Assembly (NCBI RefSeq): GCF_001438805.1
Contig: NZ_JQCF01000006.1
Coordinates: 62,001-126,000, forward strand
Direction: 5' to 3'
Length of the DNA: 64,000 bases
From: Companilactobacillus kimchiensis
Lineage (GTDB): Bacteria; Bacillota; Bacilli; Lactobacillales; Lactobacillaceae
This document shows, in pieces, positions 62,136 to 64,000 of this stretch (position 1 is its first letter; every line of letters begins with the position of its first letter). The notes beneath the pieces are model-generated. The model made no database searches. It saw only the letters and a list, made by a program, of their open reading frames with translations, and was not told the origin of the DNA. A program made the position numbers and the translations under genes.

Positions 62136-62174
62136 AAAAGGCCCTACCAATTAGCTTAAATTGGTAGGGCCTTT
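62136..62174 (+). terminator. Terminator after the P-type ATPase gene
   Basis: AAAAGGCCCTACCAATT / AATTGGTAGGGCCTTTT, 17 bp stem. Confidence 0.93.
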
Positions 62175-62313
62175 TAATATTATTTGAAATAAATTTAATG
62201 TCATCAAGTTATTTTTGATTAACAACCTGATATATAGAAACACTAACCGATACCTTCCACTTTAACCACTCATGATTAAGAATCAAAATATCACGGCAGA
62301 CATAGGTTCTTTT

Positions 62314-62469
62314 TTATCGATAAATTCTTCTCAAAACTACGATACTGACTAAGGCTATTACGACTGTGATCAGGGCAATCATGATATTACTTATTTTCAA
62401 CATATTCAAAGCAAACACCGCAATGAAGACGATTGTCCCTACAATTAATCCCTGTGTACTATTATCCAT
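62314..62469 (-). CDS. Small membrane protein, 51 aa
   Basis: MDNSTQGLIVGTIVF... is a 51-residue protein with two hydrophobic helices (about 8-24 and 29-46) and a basic end (LRRIYR). GGGGGAAG lies immediately before the ATG, a strong site. It follows a 54-residue membrane protein gene by 12 bp. No family recognised. Confidence 0.65.
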   Translation of the reverse strand: MDNSTQGLIVGTIVFIAVFALNMLKISNIMIALITVVIALVSIVVLRRIYR

Positions 62470-62481
62470 AACTTCCCCCAC

Positions 62482-62646
62482 TTATTGATTAAGACGCATT
62501 ATTAATGCTACCACGTAAATAAATAGGCCTAAGACAATGGCATAAATAATACTTTTCATAATTGCATTCATAGGTATTAACGAAACCAACACGACGATAA
62601 TTGCTGCTATAATAGCAACCCCAACAAGTCTTATAATTTCTTTCAT
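62482..62646 (-). CDS. Small membrane protein, 54 aa
   Basis: MKEIIRLVGVAIIAA... has two hydrophobic helices (about 6-25 and 31-50), basic at both ends. AAAGGAAA lies ahead of the ATG. The two microproteins have similar size, topology and spacing and form a probable mini-operon between two terminators. Function unknown; size suits membrane stress or toxin-like peptides, but nothing shows that. Confidence 0.65.
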   Translation of the reverse strand: MKEIIRLVGVAIIAAIIVVLVSLIPMNAIMKSIIYAIVLGLFIYVVALIMRLNQ

Positions 62647-62672
62647 AATTATCATTTCCTTTGAAATTAACT

Positions 62673-62712
62673 AGAAAAATACACTGACATCGTTAAGAAA
62701 ATCAGTGTATTT
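62673..62712 (-). terminator. Terminator after the MucBP/SLAP gene
   Basis: AAATACACTGA / TCAGTGTATTT stem with T-run on the minus strand; separates the surface protein from the microprotein genes. Confidence 0.85.
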
Positions 62713-62718
62713 GTAAAA

Positions 62719-64000
62719 CTATTTAGTCAAATCAACATCACTGGCTTTGACCCATCCATCAGTTGATACACGATACATTAGTGAACCTCTGATTTCAGCA
62801 CTACGGTCAGTATACCAAGGTGTATTAGTATCTAGAGCCACGTTAGCTAACAATTGGCCTCTAGAATTATAAACAGGAGTTACATTAGTACCTCTAGTTG
62901 TAACGATACTTTGTAATGGTGTGTATTTGTAAACATCACTGGCTTTAACATATTCATTCGTAGCAACACGATAGTATTCAGAACCCTTGATTGTTTGAGT
63001 CTTATCAACGATCCAACTTGAACCTTCAGTTAGAACAACATCATTGTTCAATTTACCATTGGCGTCATAAATCTTAATATAACCATTTTGTGGATAACCG
63101 GCAACAATATTATCAACTGTTTGGTTAGACTTCTTGACATAAACTGTCTTAGTTGCTGTATCAGACTTGTCAATTGTGTAAGTCATATCATCAGCACTAA
63201 CAAAGGCATAGTTATCAGGTGATTTGAGGGTTACATCTGAACCATCAGCACCCTTACCTGATTGTGTACCAACTTCTTTACCAGTATCCTGGTCAACATA
63301 TGAAATGCTGTATGGAGTGTCAGCAGCTGTGACATATTTAGTTACGCTTTGGTTGTTCTTGAGAAGAACGAAACCATGGTCAAGAATTGTTGAGAAGGCA
63401 TAACCATCTGGAGCAGTTAAACCAATATAATCGCCTAGATTACCTTCACTCTTAACTTCTGATCCAACTACTTTACCAGTATCTTTATCCCTAAAGGTTA
63501 CTGTGTATGAGAGATTACCTACAGTAGTCTTGATTGGTGTTACATAAACGTCTTTCGTTGGTTGATCAGCATTTAATGTTTGTACTAAGTCTGACACATT
63601 TGCGAGCTTGTATCCGGTAGGAATACTTAAAATCTTTGGATCCCCATTTGCCCCCTTCAATTCCTCAGGTGCGTTTAAAGATTTCCCTGTTACAGTACTG
63701 AAGTAATTAACAGTCGTATCAGCAGTTGTGCTTGCAGAATATGTTTGACTTAGGTTATTTGTAGTTGTGCTTGCATCAATAGTCTTGGCTGTTGGGGTAG
63801 ATTTTAATGTTACTCCAACCTTTGTTGCAGCTGCTTCAACAGTTTCTGGTGAAATAGTAATTATTCCATCATCACTTATCCCATCTGCCTTATTAATGGA
63901 GGTTCCAATTGTATTATCTCCATCTTTAAAAATAATTGTATAGCTTGGCGTTGCATCTGATGTATTTGGTTCTATAGTTCGCCCTGTCGTTGTATATGTA
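62719..64000 (-). CDS. Cell-surface protein with MucBP-like repeats and two C-terminal SLAP repeats (N-terminus outside window)
   Basis: The frame is open from the window edge to 62719, so the Met at 63660 is internal and 427 residues are seen. MucBP-like repeats appear as YTVTFRDKDTGKVVGSE and YSISYVDQDTGKEVGTQ, each about 75 residues; such repeats bind mucin or other glycans. The last 130 residues are two SLAP (surface-layer) repeats with YYRVATNEYVKASDV and YRVSTDGWVKASDV, which attach proteins non-covalently to the wall. No LPXTG is present. The N-terminal signal peptide must lie upstream. Confidence 0.85.
   Translation of the reverse strand, partial: TYTTTGRTIEPNTSDATPSYTIIFKDGDNTIGTSINKADGISDDGIITISPETVEAAATKVGVTLKSTPTAKTIDASTTTNNLSQTYSASTTADTTVNYFSTVTGKSLNAPEELKGANGDPKILSIPTGYKLANVSDLVQTLNADQPTKDVYVTPIKTTVGNLSYTVTFRDKDTGKVVGSEVKSEGNLGDYIGLTAPDGYAFSTILDHGFVLLKNNQSVTKYVTAADTPYSISYVDQDTGKEVGTQSGKGADGSDVTLKSPDNYAFVSADDMTYTIDKSDTATKTVYVKKSNQTVDNIVAGYPQNGYIKIYDANGKLNNDVVLTEGSSWIVDKTQTIKGSEYYRVATNEYVKASDVYKYTPLQSIVTTRGTNVTPVYNSRGQLLANVALDTNTPWYTDRSAEIRGSLMYRVSTDGWVKASDVDLTK

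Overview
The window looks like chromosomal DNA of a low-GC member of the Lactobacillaceae. This is inferred from gene content: a dlt operon with the small dltX gene, WxL and SLAP/MucBP surface proteins, several mannose-family and GntR genes, oleate hydratase, LtaS-like enzymes, strong AGGAGG ribosome binding sites and frequent TTG starts. A Companilactobacillus-like species would fit, but species cannot be fixed from sequence reading alone. No rRNA, tRNA, CRISPR array, prophage or transposase gene was seen.

Layout. 1-8 kb: the start of a dlt operon (window-truncated dltA, dltX), a zinc-free S14 gene, a lone WxL surface protein, an SGNH hydrolase, two convergent TreR-like GntR regulators and a phosphotrehalase. 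8-13 kb: a MarR-controlled heterodimeric ABC exporter with two matching palindromic operators, then a GNAT acetyltransferase and a small alarmone synthetase. 13.8-16.6 kb: divergent cytosine deaminase (codA) and cytosine permease (codB); the permease leader carries a PyrR-type attenuator. 16.7-20 kb: an acyltransferase gene whose 5' end runs through a pentanucleotide tandem repeat (probable phase variation), and a divergent MFS exporter/PadR pair. 20-26 kb: DegV/DUF1836, an APC permease, and a four-gene ABC/LytTR/DUF3021 operon. 26.7-37 kb: redox enzymes, a DMT transporter, two LtaS-like membrane sulfatase-fold enzymes, a YitT protein and a beta-hydroxyacid dehydrogenase.

37-41 kb: a tightly overlapping three-gene cassette holding a nuclease-helicase fusion, a PD-(D/E)XK-like protein and an sce7725-like protein. 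The helicase has lost the cysteines that would hold an Fe-S cluster. 41-49.9 kb: a TetR/oleate hydratase pair, RlmA, an SRAP protein, DUF805, a two-subunit fluoride channel, 6-phosphogluconate dehydrogenase, a small HTH/coiled-coil protein and a CNNM-like membrane protein. 50-53.4 kb: a GntR-led mannose-family PTS operon with a perfect cre overlapping the promoter. 53.5-64 kb: a methyltransferase, two paralogous large membrane proteins, a HesB-fold protein with one cysteine, a HAD phosphatase, a P-type ATPase, two unlisted membrane microproteins, and a MucBP/SLAP surface protein cut by the window end.

The most unusual item is a 520-600 bp intergenic element present twice (26223-26740 and 33730-34332). 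Each copy is two related structured units facing each other around a central hairpin. Differences between copies are repeatedly compensated in both arms of the stems, which suggests selection on folding. The phase-variable acyltransferase and the nuclease-helicase cassette are the next most interesting.
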